From Straminergon stramineum (taxonomy: Eukaryota; Streptophyta; Bryopsida; Hypnales; Calliergonaceae), in the NCBI GenBank assembly GCA_963920665.1, contig OY987271.1, positions 126,501-190,500 of the forward strand: DNA of 64,000 nucleotides, in the 5' to 3' direction. The notes beneath the pieces are model-generated. The model ran no database searches. It saw only the letters and a list, made by a program, of their open reading frames with translations, and was not told the origin of the DNA. Of the stretch, positions 13,451 to 26,325 are shown in pieces. Both the position numbers and the translations under genes were made by a program. How positions within the stretch are numbered: position 1 is the first letter of the stretch; every line of letters begins with the position of its first letter.

Positions 13451-16400
13451 GATGTATTGCAATCACTTTCAATTGCAATCATAACATATTGAGACATGTT
13501 CAGTTCATGTTGTTTTTCCTTGCCCTGCTAAGACTTAGATGAAACTGAAGTGAATCTTATTCAAACACAAGGTTGAGAAAAATTGACTTTGTCTAGTTTA
13601 TGAGAATCTCCTATGTCACTAATAGGTATGTCCAACTTCTTCTTTGTGCTTCCAAAGATTTCCTCTCCTTCTAAATGCGGTATTTGAGTTCTAATTCCCT
13701 CTATTCCATGCAATGTATTTAATTCTTATGCCATTTTCTTGGGATCCCTGCTTCCTTTTGCAACTCTCAACTTTAGCTCTCCCTTTCATGGACTAGATCC
13801 ACATGTGTGGCCTTTCAAATATGCTTGGTAGTTTATCATTTGCATCCAAGTACAAATATTGTCATCACAAGTGGCATCAAACAAATTGTTTCCTTGATTT
13901 CAAGACATTTAAAGCCACTTATTATGCACTCTTTCAAACAAATTGCATGAAGGCATGTCTACCATCTCCTCCAAACTCAAATCCTTGAAATCCATCCGGA
14001 AAAACATGAGTTTATACATCTAATCTCCGACCTCAAGGCCAATGGTTTTCCAGATTTCAAATGATTGACATTAGGTGTAGTGTACATAATATGAAGGACA
14101 TAAAAAAATGTACATATTAAACTATTATTTTAAGATTTTTTTACAAAGGAGTAGTATAAGAACTACACAAACTATTGAATGGCATATATGCATTACCAAG
14201 GCTATCCCCAAGAAAGGAAATTTTTGTCGATGGTGTACAAAAAAATTGGGGTACCTTAAGGAACCACTGAAACATTAGTTGGATCTAACTAATGTATTGT
14301 CAATGCCTTTAGATACCTCTATTTTGGATACCTATAACGCCATATTCATTATATTGAGAATTTTGCAGTCTCAATTTTATCCTCGACTTGAAGATAAATT
14401 GCTTTATCTCTTTACTAGTATTTTTTAATAAATAGGTATCAACACCAACTTTTAAAATTTCATTACAAGATCACTATTTGAGCATAATTTATTTTGGGTT
14501 TTAATTACTATTTTTTAAATGAATTTTCTAATAATTAAAATTCTATCTCAAAATCTGTGAAAAATCTAAATATAACAAATATAATGAATATAGAAGGTAC
14601 CTCTTTACTACACAAATTACTATCAAACCATATGAATCCAAATGATCAACAATCTTTGATATGATACGCTATTTGAAGACAAGAACAACAATATATATTC
14701 AAATTATCAATTCACTAACCATTTGCATGAAGCCTCTCTATTGTTGATACCGGAAATGCCCAAATGCCAACGAGTGGTTTAAGTGATGAAGTGTTTCTTC
14801 ACTAGCAACTCCTGATGACAACCACCAACACTGAATTACAAGGTAGCATATCTCTATTTCTTCCATAGTTTTTGAATCCTTGTATTGTTTGCATAGTGGA
14901 TTGTATTGTTGTTGGAATGCTTCCTTGATGTGTTTTTGTGTGTATTTTTGGAGAGAAGTAGTTCAATGCAACCAACATGTCCTTTCATGATTCTTTATTT
15001 TTTCATTGGCAAATCCACTACCATAGACAATATGGACTACATTCTAATTCGCCTTAGCGCTATTTGCTATGAAACGCTTGAAGTTCAAATGTTCTACACC
15101 ATGTCGTGATATGACAACGTTCAAGCACCTCCAAAATTGCACTTGAATCTCTGTGTCTTGAGATTGCATATCACATATTGAAATGGTCATCACCTTTTTG
15201 TACTAAGGATCATACATGTGGGAAGCCATGGTAGTCCACTCATTGACACACTTCACATGGTCAAACATCATCCATGCATTTTATAGATCACCTTCCGGTT
15301 GTATGCACCTCACCAAATCCACCCTACTTTGGGTCCTTCATTGAACATCTTGAAAATGTAGACCCTTTCTTTGCCTTGGCTAGGAAAGATGCTATTGTGT
15401 ATGAATTCAAATTTGGATTCTTTCTTCATGGTCATGATGTTTTCAATGACACCTCTTTGGTTGTTTGAGCAAAAAGAAGATATGACATTCTATATGTTTA
15501 GACTACTTAGAAATTAGAAGCAATTCTTGACCTCTAGTTCTTCCTCCCTCAACATCTCCTTCTCTCCTTCAATCTTTGTTGTAAAATAGATGAGACATTA
15601 GAAAGTCTTTGGTAGTGGAAAAGAGCAATAGCGGAGTTGGTGGCTGTTGGTGTTTTGGCTACTTGCTCTACAATGAGCCTACAAATTTTCTCTGTGAAAT
15701 CTCTATATATTCCCTTTGCAATAGGGTGAGCATAATCTCTAAATTGAATTGTAGTCATGCTCATTTTTTTATTATCATTGTAGGAGAAGTACATCCTAAT
15801 ATCACATATGTAGAAGCATATAGGTGTTTTCTTGTAAACTTTGCGTATTAGAGTTGAATCTTAGGGAAGACTATTTCCTACTGCAAAAAGAAAGATTGTA
15901 TAATCTCTCTACTTTGTTTAGTTCTTCTTCGAAGCTTTCTTCAAGTAATCACACTTTGAATTTTTACATGTAAGGTGACCATTGAACAATGCAGTAGGAC
16001 TTTTTGAACTTTAGATTGTCAGACTTGTGAATGTTTGTTGTCACCAATTTGCACCACGGGGGGTTCTCGTACCACTTGTCCATTCCCTTTAAGTTCATGG
16101 CCACTAAACATTAGAAAAAATTTCAACCCTCAAAGGGGCTACTTCCCTTTGAGAAGTTCCCCCCAAAAGAACGCATAGCCCCTTTGAGGAATAGTGGTCA
16201 CTATTCATCATCAATGATGAATAGTGCCAAAATTTAAAAATATGAAAAAATATGAAAAAATGTATATTTTTTAATTAAAAAATATTAAAAAAAATGTTAA
16301 AATAATAATAGCAATCTGACGTGGTCGCACTAATGCTACATCAAATCTCACAATTTTGTAATTTTGAATTTATTTTAAGATTAATGTTTTAATTATTTTT

Positions 16401-17515
16401 TTAATATTTTTTTAATTCTTAAATTGAACTGTCCTGCTTGAATGAGGCTCTGCAGTTCGCTGGCCAAGGAAAAAAAAAAATTTGAATTTTTTTCGAATTT
16501 TTTTTTCCGGCCACAGTTCCCTGCCGTACCCTGCTGTCCAGGACTCACAGCCCCTTAGAGGGTTCATATTTTTTCTAATGGAAGACAAAGATGAACAACA
16601 TGGAGGTAATTTGAAGAAAACATCTCTGTTGAAAACTAGAGGAAGAAACTGCATACAATGGTACTTCATGGTGTTGAAATTCATTGTAGACAATTCATTT
16701 CTAGATCAATGCATATTGGATAGTCTCCTCAAACACTCCATTATGATGACTCTTTCAATTGTATACAGATGCAATGGAGGACACGAGGATAATGATTGCA
16801 CAAGACTTTTCAATGGGATTCTATACACTGAGTTGACTACCACCTTTTAATCTAATGCAATATGTATAGAACATGCTTCATTTTGAAGCATCAAGTCAAA
16901 TGACTCTCCATCCGATTCACTAGACAACTCTATGATAGGATCTAATTTCTCAACTTTCACGGCACTCAGACTTGTAGATATAGGTAGGACTAGATAAACA
17001 TCACAAGTTGTACTAGGTAAAATTCTATGAATGATGTACAGCATATCAATTGTTGAATTATCTTAATGCTGACTTGGTATCTCAGTGGACACAATTAGCA
17101 TGGTCAGAGGAAGTCTATAAGCTCTATAATTTCCTAAAAGAAGATACCAACACTAGCTTTCTTCTTCAATGAACTCCAAATTGAAATAGACTTTTGTAAT
17201 TCACCTAATTTTGACTTCTTCTCTTCTTCGACATAGATTGAGAACACTACAAATTTGAAGCAGACATGAAGCAGGGTACTCAGTACTCCAGCATGTTGTC
17301 AATCCTCTACAGGAAACACAAGAGGAACTTTATGATCATCACCTTGAATGCAAGCCATGTTAAAAATTCTCAAAAATCATATTAGAAATGACCAATGTGG
17401 ATCCATTGGTGGGGTGAAGTAAAATTTCACTTACTTAAGTATTCTAACATATTCAGTTTCTCTAAATTCAAGGCTAATATTGATTATGATAGATTTGTAA
17501 TCTTGTGAGCGCCAA
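13451..17515. other. Gene-poor spacer
   Basis: No convincing gene. ORFs up to about 120 codons here are unrelated in codon use and have no recognisable domain. Around 16210-16440 an AT-rich imperfect inverted repeat (poly-A/T arms either side of 'gacgtggtcgcac') may be another decayed MITE. I could not fix its ends. Confidence 0.4.
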
Positions 17516-19384
17516 TTTAGTCACCCTTGGTAAATTGTAAGCACAATCAAGTTCTTGGAGTTTGACTAAATGATTCCTACTTTGGGTATCTAAGCATGGT
17601 CCATTGTGCCTTTTAAGCAATGGATCTTTTTAAGTGCTTAAGTGGACCCAAATGAGCAAACACAACCAAGTCTAACTTCCAATGCAATCGTGACAATATT
17701 TAGTTGAATGAGTGAGTTTGCTGTGGTTTTTGGTGTACGACTTATTGGAGTGTGACTAATGGCAAAACCTTATAAAAAATTCTTTGCCTTTTCTAAGAAC
17801 TTCAAATTTGTCCCTATCCAATCTTCTTAGCTAAAGTTATGTGTGGATGAAGTTTGATTGCTACTAAGTTCAACAAACTTCATCCACGACTTAAGTCTAG
17901 TTCTCTAATTCAGAATAACTAGAAATTTCATGGAGGTGTCTAAAAAGATTGGCTCTACTTAACTCTGAAGTTTGGCCTTAATTGGAAACTTCTATGAGCT
18001 TTTCATCCAAACCTATGCTAAAGTTCATCCTTCTTTATTTTCTTGGGCTTTCAATTCTTTCCTAAGCAAAGGGGTCCTATGAGCTCTATTTAATTTTCTC
18101 TACGGGCCTATGGTCCACTACAAGAGAAAGGGGTGTTTTAAGTATAGTCCTAGACATATAGTCCTATAAGTAAGAACCTAAAAGGGATATTTTCAGTAAA
18201 AATTTACTAGAAATACATGTATGTTTGGTAAATTTTTACTAAAAATGCCCCTTTCAGGTCGTTACTTATAGGACTATATGTTTAGGACTATACTTAAAAC
18301 ACCCCATTCTCTTGTAGTGGTCTTAACTTCCTTACTCTACTTGACCTTCTAAGTTTTCTATTGGGCTCCCCTAACATTTCAGTTTTGGTTTAGCCTCCAT
18401 CTATTTACTATTTTCTTGTAAGTTTATATTTTTTTCTTATAGATCCTAATTCTAGTTTTTTATTTTGGTAAGATACTTGCTAATCTAACTTTCCTACTAA
18501 AAGTTCTTGAGGGATGAAGTTTAATTGCTAATGGGTATTTAAAACTTCATCCACTAATTTCTTCTAATCTATGATCTAGAATCAACATTTTCTTTTACTT
18601 GTGGACTCTAATTAATGGCCTCTTTTTAATTCTCTCAACTTGTTCCAAAAGTTTATGTCTAATTATTTTTCATCCAATCTTAAGTTCTAATCTTCATTCG
18701 GCAATAACTTTCTCCTTTTTATTCCAATTTTAACGTGTAATAGGTTTTTGGAGAGCTACAAACCTCCTCTCTAAGATTTTAAATTCTCAGACAACTTGAT
18801 CTCTAATTTTAGGGGTCTGACTTGAAGCTAGGCCTTGGTCAAGGTTAGTAGTTGCTAATCAGGCAGGTTGGGAAGCTCAAGGGAGGCTTAGTTTCAAACC
18901 TCATAGTTAGTGTCATTGATCGTTTCTCCAGGGGTTACTTCTTTTTCCACCATGAACTCATGTGAGATGATGCAATTAGTCGTTGTTTTTAATAAAGTGG
19001 TGGGTAATGCAATGGTTAATCGACCCATTTTTCTTTCTTCCTCCTTCTCTCCTTTTCTTTCTACCCTATTCTTCTTACATCCTTGAAGTGGCCTAACTAC
19101 CCTTGTTCCATGATTCTAGGCAAAATGAAAGGTGCATCATTGTCTCTTATGCCTTGAACTACCTTTTAAGTCTAGCATCTTGATAATCACCTATTCTAAT
19201 CCTATAGTTGAAAATTCGAGAAGAGATTTCCCCCCTATCTCAACCTCTTGAGCCACTCTTAGTTAACCTCATTGTCTTCCTTCCCTTCCTCATTCCACCT
19301 ACTAATTCTTTCTTACACTCCTTCTATGGTGTTGGTTCTCATATGATGCTCCTATTCCTTCTTTTTTGATTGTTGGTGTTGGTG
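17516..19384 (-). repeat. Repeat family R, copy B (3' part, interrupted)
   Basis: On the minus strand this is colinear with about 46950-48618 of copy C. It shares 'aaaagatccattgctt' (17620-17640 region), 'gacttgaagctaggcct' near 18830, and the terminal TTGGCGCTCA ending at 17516. A 204-bp MITE with a perfect target duplication splits it at 18116-18319. At its 5' side it abuts, or is interrupted by, the CACTA element beginning at 19385. Non-coding. Confidence 0.75.
18116..18319 (+). mobile_element. Near-perfect palindromic CACTA MITE (204 bp)
   Basis: Starts CACTACAAGAGAAAGGGGTG and ends in its near-perfect complement; the arms pair almost to the central 'tacatgta'. It is flanked by the 3-bp duplication GTC (18113-18115 and 18320-18322). 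The related R copy A (around 4880-4930) runs straight through the corresponding place with no insertion. That shows the insertion is younger than the spread of R. The few arm mismatches suggest a recent, or recently amplified, element. Confidence 0.93.
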
Positions 19385-19773
19385 CACTACAACAAAATGG
19401 TTCTTTCATAACTGCAGAATATGAGAACAGTGAATCATACAATCGGAAAATATGACTCATGCAAAAATCACTGTAAATGATGTGCTACGGGACTAGGTCT
19501 AGTCATTACCGACTAGTCGCTTTGGATATCAGTCATATTTGTAGTCATTGTATTTGGGGGATATAATCATCTATTTTTGCCAACGTGGCATATGCGTTGA
19601 CTAAGCTTAGAGGCTTGACTTTCTCTTCACCTACTCGGGCAAAAAAAAAAAATCCTATATGGCACGTGACTGCATGTAGTCATATTTTTGGTTGACATGG
19701 AAAATGACTATGATGAGTCATATTTTGGTTGATGTGGCATATGACTATTTATAGTCATATTTTGGGCTGATGT

Positions 19774-20897
19774 CACTAGAAAAAAATGAAGGGTTCTGCA
19801 ACTACACTGTGTAATTGAATTTTTGGGTTGTATAGGACACTTGCAACTAGTTTGTGACTAGTGATATTTAGGAGACTTGTAGTTGCAATGGACATCCTAA
19901 AATCTAAGAATAAAGTGTAGCAATTGCAAAAGCCATGCCTTGTATGCAACTTGTTTGTGACTTGTAGATTTGTAGATTTAAAAAATATTAATCTCAAGGA
20001 TTTGTAGATTTTAGAATTTCCTATCTTCTTTCTTTCTAGATTTTTGAATTTCAAAACTACCTTTTTCTAAATACAGATATTCCTTATTCCTAGATTTCAG
20101 AAATTCAAATATTGATATTTAATAGATTTCATTGGTTTAGGATACCTTACAATTCCATGGTAAATTTCTAGAATTTTAAATATTTTTTTATTTCTATAGA
20201 TTGTAGAAATCTATACTCTATAGAAATTTACAAATCATAAAAATCTAGAAATCTTAGAAATCTTAGAATTCTATCAACAAAATCCATTGCTTAAGTTTAC
20301 AACAACTTGTAAGTCTTATATGTCCAACCTAATGGTACTCTATACAATTGATATGGGACCATTGATACAAGACAAATGGGAATGAACTTTGGAAGTAACT
20401 AGGAAACAACTACAAAATGACTAAGAAACAACTAGTGTACAACTTAATAGCAACTAAGAAACGACTAGCTCCAATACTAGAAAATTCAATTTTTTTGTTG
20501 ATTTGGTTGCAATTTCGCTTTTCTATTGATTGCTATCCTAATCAACAAATTACTTTCCAAATCAATAGAAAAGTGAATCAAATCTATGCAATCAAATCAA
20601 CAAAAAAGTTGAATTTTCTAGTACTGTAGGAAACGACTAAAAAAAAGTAGTGTACAACTAGAAAGCAACTAGGAAACAACTATGGTCATTTTACAGTTGC
20701 AATCTTTTCCTAGTTGTTTTTTGCAACTACAGGTTGACTACTTTGCAACTAAAACAATGTATCAATGTTGTAAAACAATGACATAAAACATTTACATTAG
20801 ATTTGGTGCTAATAGAGAGGATTACAGTCACAAGATAGTTGTATAGGACACTAGTTGCATAGTGGCTGGTTGTGCTGGACAAGTTTTTCTTCTAGTG
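19774..20897 (+). mobile_element. Nested CACTA element (1,124 bp)
   Basis: Starts CACTAGAAAAAAATGAAGGG; the other end in reverse is CACTAGAAGAAAAACTTGTC. It is flanked by a perfect TGT duplication (19771-19773 and 20898-20900). Removing it and one TGT restores the host element's subterminal repeat ('...gctgatgtggaatacg...') in exact register with neighbouring units such as 'ttgatgtggaa'. Its own subterminal zones carry 'gcaact/agttgc' repeats, different from the host element, so it belongs to another CACTA subfamily. No ORF of note. Confidence 0.93.
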
Positions 20898-21829
20898 TGT
20901 GGAATACGATTTCTGTGAATCATATTTTTTGTTGATGTGAAAAATGACTCTCATGAGTCATATTTTTTATCGATGTGAAAAATGACTCTCATGGGTCATA
21001 TTCTCTACATGTTGATGTAGAAAATGACTCTAGTGGATCATATTTTTCATTGATGTGGAATATGACCTTCATGAGTCATTTTTTTTATTGATGTGAAATA
21101 TGACTGATGTAAGTCATATTTTTGGTTCATGTAGTAATTCACATGGAATGTTACTAGTAATTTTACGATTGAATGTAATTATATTTTTAAAAGTATAGAG
21201 TCACATTATTGGCATGATTGTGAGTATTATATAACTACAAGTCATATTTTGGCTAAAATATATTATAAAATATGACTCAAGCAAGTGATATTTGTAACTC
21301 GGTGACTAGAGGTTTATAGTAGCTTTTGTCATAAACTACAATCACATTTTTCATACATTCTAAATTGACATGAGGTGTTGCAATCATGCATCAATATGGT
21401 TTAGTAATTGTATAAATGAGTGCATACAATAAAAAATGAGTACATATGATTTTTAAGATGCACAAGAGATAATCATATTGAAGAGAGAAAATGCAAGAAA
21501 AAATGTGACTCTTTTCAATGACATTTATTAGTTACTAACACAAAACATATCACAATGATAGTCTATAAATGTATATTCCTATACTCTCTAGGACTTGTAA
21601 TTCCTTACAAAAATGTGAAGGAGTTGTCTCTCTATTGTTGTAAGTAGCCTCCAATAACTTCATTCCAACTTTAAGTGCCTACACATATAATGAAGGAGTT
21701 TAATTTTTAGTAAATGAACAATATAACTCAATCTTCAAAGATTTAAAGCAATATAAAATGTGAAATACAAGTTTAAGGTAAGAAGAATCCACAACTACTA
21801 TATCTCTAGAAAACGCAAAAAAATAAGAG

Positions 21830-22490
21830 GAAAGAACAACAATAGTATTAAAAGGAACAAGAACTAGGAGGCAACAAGTGCTAAGAGGTAATAACAAGCA
21901 AGAAGTAAGATGTAAAAAAAAGAAAGAAGAAGTAAGAATTAAGATGCAACAAAAAGCAACAAAAAATAACAGTTAAGATGCAATAAAATGCAACAAATAA
22001 CAAGAAGTAAGAACTAAAAGTCAATAAGAAGCAACAAGAAATACAATGTAAGATGCAATAAATAACAAGAAAAATAAAAAACTAAGAAGCAACAAATAGC
22101 AACTAGAAACAACAAGAAACACAAATTAAGATGCAATAAAATGCAACAAATAACAAGAATTGAAAAGCAATAAGAAACACAAGTTAAAATGCATCAAGAA
22201 GAAATTAAAAGCAAGAACTAAAAAGCAATAAGAAATAAGAATTAAGAAGCAAGAATTAAATCATAACAAGAAGAAACTAAAAGTAAGGAGTAAAAACTAA
22301 GAGATAAGAATTAAGAGGTAACAAGAAGAACTAGAGGCAAGAATTAAGAAGTAACAAGAAGAAACTAGAAGCAAGAATCAAGAACTAAGAAGCAACAAAG
22401 AGAGGAACTAATAAGTAAGAAGAAGCTAAATCTACAAAACAACAAGAAGCAAGACCTAAGAGGCAATAAAAAACAAAGAAAGAAGAAGAA
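21830..22490 (+). repeat. A-rich degenerate simple repeat inside the CACTA element
   Basis: About 650 bases built from loose variations of 'aagaagcaacaagaa' and 'aagaattaag', almost free of C and T runs on this strand. It looks like an expanded, mutated purine-rich microsatellite. Not coding. Confidence 0.7.
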
Positions 22491-24840
22491 GAAGAAATGG
22501 CGGCTAGGATTTTAAAACCCTAGTCATACGACTCACTAAATATGACTATACTGAGCAACTAAGCTATTTTAACAACAAAATTTGTTACAAGGTAGATGTA
22601 TGTTGCAATACAATTCTACAAAATGTTTAAAGGGAAGTTGCAAGGCTTTAAGCACCTATAGTTATGGCCAAAAAAAGACAACTCAACAAATCCCTTACAT
22701 CAATCAAAGTATCTATGTCTATGCACTAAGTATACATATAAGAGCAAAAATATTTGATAGAGGCACTATTTAAAAATATCTTTGAAGTACAAAAAGGGAT
22801 TATATTTTTATAGTCTATATCCTTGAAAGAACATTCAAACAATCATCTTTTAATTGCAATATAAGCATGTATATCATGGTGAGCCTCAATTTTCATATAA
22901 ATAATTTTATAACTTTTAAACGGCCCTATAGAGTTTCTCTATAAATATAGCTTATATGACATTGCAAAGAACCTTCTTAAGAAAGAAATAAACTTCAATA
23001 CATGATATATGTGAGTGTTTTGTCTATATCCTTGATATTTAGAGGTCTAGAATTTTGGCCAAGATTCACCAAAATCAATTAAAATCTCTAACTTTTATAG
23101 TTTGTGTTTGTTTTAGTTTAGATGTGAACCACTTACAGTTTATCATTAGAAAAAAACTTGTTCATTGCTTAGAATGCCCATTGAACAATTAAACTTAAAT
23201 ATCCAACTTAGGAAATTTAAAGCCCCATAACAAAAAAATATAAATGGATGAAGTTTTGTCTCTAATTCATCCTTCAAGATTTCATCCAACATTTTCTCTT
23301 AACCTATAAATCTAAATTCATTTTTACTTTCAAAATTGGATTCTAAATGTTACTACATTTCAAGTTCTGTTTTTTATTTGAATTTGATGAACTTTGGTAT
23401 TTTTAATCCAAAACTAACACTATAGATTATCTAATTTCATTGTTTTTTATCTTCCATAATTTTTCTCTATTTTTTAAAGTGTGATATGTTATTAGAATTT
23501 TCTACAAATTGACTAAGTGATCTTGAATTCAAAGTTGGATTTAATAAATTCTTAGAGGTTTGACTTAAACCTCTAATTTATAATACAACTATAGTTTCTA
23601 CAAGAAGAAAAAAACTGAGTGCCAAATTTAAGGACATACCCTGGAATTTGTTTCCACCACATCCCTATTCCCCAACAATCCAACATGTATATTGTAATTG
23701 TATCATGAGGTTTGCTTTAATCCATTTTTGTTGCATTTTTTGTATTTTTTATTACAACTTAAATAACAAATTTTACAATAAGGGGTATAAATTAGATATA
23801 TGATCTAATTCTTTTCTTTCAACCTATTTCTTTCTAGTTTCTCCTCTTGACTTTTTCCAAATTATTTTCAATATTTTTTTGTTTTTTTCCTTCATTTTTT
23901 GGGATAGTTTAGAATTGCAATCTTTAACTTCTATTACTACTAATTGATTTCTAATTATTTTAGCAATCAAACAATTGTAATGACATCAACCTTATAAGTG
24001 CTAATTGAATATCTACTTAAGATTTTGAAACTTCATTTGATCAATTATGTGTATTATAATCAACAATCTTTGTTCAATACATACTTAGTTGAATCCCTAT
24101 AAGGAGGTTATATTAGTCTCCTAACCATGTTCAAAGCTTCAAGTAGCAACTTGGAATTTATGCTTCTTCTTTAAATACTTAGAGATTTTCAACACAAATT
24201 GCACTCCTCACTTACTCTTGTTCCATGCCCACTCAGGTATGAATTTTTCTCACACTCCTCTTTTCTCCCCTTGAATTAGATCTTTCCCAAGTTTCAAGTA
24301 TTTTTTCTAAACTCCACAACCTTCAATGTACATTACCAGTTAAATGCATTAAGTTTCGCTTTGTATTAGCCATCACAATCAATTAGCATAATTAGTCAAA
24401 TCCATGGCAAGTTCCAATATTGGGTCAAAGGAGGCCCAGTTTCCATCTTGGGTTCTCAAGCTTAGTCCCACTTTAGTGCTTTGGTTTGTCTATAGGCTTT
24501 AATTCCTCTCTAATTTTCCCTTAAATCCTCAAAAAAAATTCATTATCACCTATTATTAATTGCTTTATTCTTCTCTACTCCTTTTCTAATTCCTATAAAT
24601 TTTTTAAATATATTAATTAAAATATAAAAATGTGCCATCCTAAATTATTTGGACATTAATTCTTTAAATAAACACATTATACAAAAGAAAAGAATTTATT
24701 TTAATAGGTATTAAACAAAGTCATGTCTTAATTCCAAGGAATGGCCTCTAAGGGCAAAATATAAATTAAAGAGCCATCTTAGATTTTCTACCTTTTCCTT
24801 AGGCTCCCTCCAAAAGAAGAGAAATAACTACTAAAGAAAT
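22491..24840. other. Interior of the large CACTA element, unidentified
   Basis: AT-rich sequence without a credible ORF. Parts around 23200-24500 distantly recall R-type text ('gatgaagtttt', 'ggtttgacttaaacc'), too weakly for me to assign. The transposase genes expected in an autonomous element are absent. Confidence 0.4.
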
Positions 24841-25939
24841 GTATCTACAAAATATGACTAACTCTAAAGTATGACTGTAAAATATGACTAAAGTGAAAAT
24901 AGGACTAACAAATATGACTTAGCACTGTCCAAATATATCCTCCACCCAAATTTCTTTAGGCTATTCCAAAGAAAAAGTCATGTGATTATCATAGAAACAT
25001 GACTGCAAAATATGATTGAAGAAAAAATATGACTATTAAATATGACTATGTGTTCTCCAAACATGTTCCCTATGAAGCCCTATGAAATATTTTGGTGTTC
25101 CCAATGAATGTATACTATACACCCATGATGTACAAGGCCAAAATATAACCAGTAGTCATATTTCTCTTTAAAGTGTTGGCCTCCAAAAATATTACTACAA
25201 GTAGTCGCCAATAATCCTCAGTCATATTTTCAAAGTTATAAAACATCCATTTTGTTTTAGTGTTGGATAAGACAACTGATTTTTATGGACTAGAAGCCAA
25301 GGGCTTGCATGAAGATCTCATACCATAGACACCCATCCTGTATGATGCAATGGAAGTCAAGTCCAATGTAGTTGCAACTGTATTGCAATATATAAGACAT
25401 GATGGCATAGAAGCAAATGACGTACAATACTTTAATGCAGATTATGATTGAGTCCCTAATCATAGCTAGAAGTATTGGAAATAAAGTTGTCTTTCATGTT
25501 TGAATTTGAATTTTGTATATAGCATTCTCTTCAACACATTACATAGAAACACACCATGTAATAATGTTGGTCTTTGTAGGAAAATGTCAATGAAATGGAT
25601 AGCATTCATCATATAACACATCAAGCATTGCCATTGCCATTGTACTCTCTTGCAAGAATGACCATCTTTTCTTGACCAAATGTGTATGTAAAAGAATAAA
25701 TCCTCTATGTAATGATACCGAAGTCTACGTTTAGAATACTACTTTTGAGGACTACCTCTATCACCAAAAGTGTATGTGAACCTCAAAATCAAAATACGTT
25801 TCACATGCATTTGGAGACCCTTCCCCAATCCCTTCCTATGAGAAGATTCAAAAATGAATCCATCTATTGCCTCCTACCATTAATTTTTTTTTTTGTAATT
25901 CACTTGTAAAACCTATGAGTAATGTAAATTAATGAATTG

Positions 25940-26325
25940 AAATATGAACATGTCGCACCTGAATTTATTGGACGCCAATTTTGTTATAGAAAAAATATAC
26001 AACAGAAAATAATCCTTTTTTTAATAGAAATAAAAAAAAGTGATGTGAACACCCAAAGGGATGGTCCCTATGGCCAAAATATGAGAAGGCCATTTTAGAT
26101 TGCCAACTTTTTCCTTCGTTTGCCCCCCCCCCAAAAAAAAAATGTGACTATGAAATATAATTGCCTACAAAATATGACTATGAAATATAACTAGGACCTC
26201 TCCAAGCATGTTTCCCACCCAAATTTACCTAGGGCTGCTCCAAATAAAAAGAAGCCACAACCATAAAGATATGATTGCAAAATATGATTGCTATAAAAAT
26301 ATGACTACCAAATAAGGTCTTATTC
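25940..26325 (+). repeat. Second copy of the CACTA right subterminal region
   Basis: Colinear with 24628-25075. Both have 'atgtg/cgccatcctgaattattgg', a 'ggccatyttagatt..ccttttcctt' block and then the series of 'aaatatgacta' repeats. It lies about 1.3 kb downstream of the first and outside the element's right terminus. It lacks a CACTA end, so it is a truncated older element or a segmental duplication. Confidence 0.7.

Larger units (their letters stand above)
19385..25262 (+). mobile_element. Large non-autonomous CACTA element (5.9 kb)
   Basis: The left end is CACTACAACAAAATGG; the right end, read in reverse, is CACTAAAACAAAATGG. Similarity continues inward for about 45 bases. Both subterminal zones are packed with copies of 'aatatgact'/'agtcatatt' in both orientations (19430-21300 and 24840-25240), the usual transposase-binding layout of CACTA elements. 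The flanking triplets are GTG and TTG, so the target duplication is not perfect. No transposase ORF remains. The middle holds A-rich simple-sequence DNA and unidentified AT-rich sequence. A second CACTA element is nested at 19774-20897. Confidence 0.8.

Noticed and set aside
16210..16440. AT-rich inverted repeat as a MITE
   Set aside because: Pairing rests on A/T runs and no target duplication or stable ends could be found.
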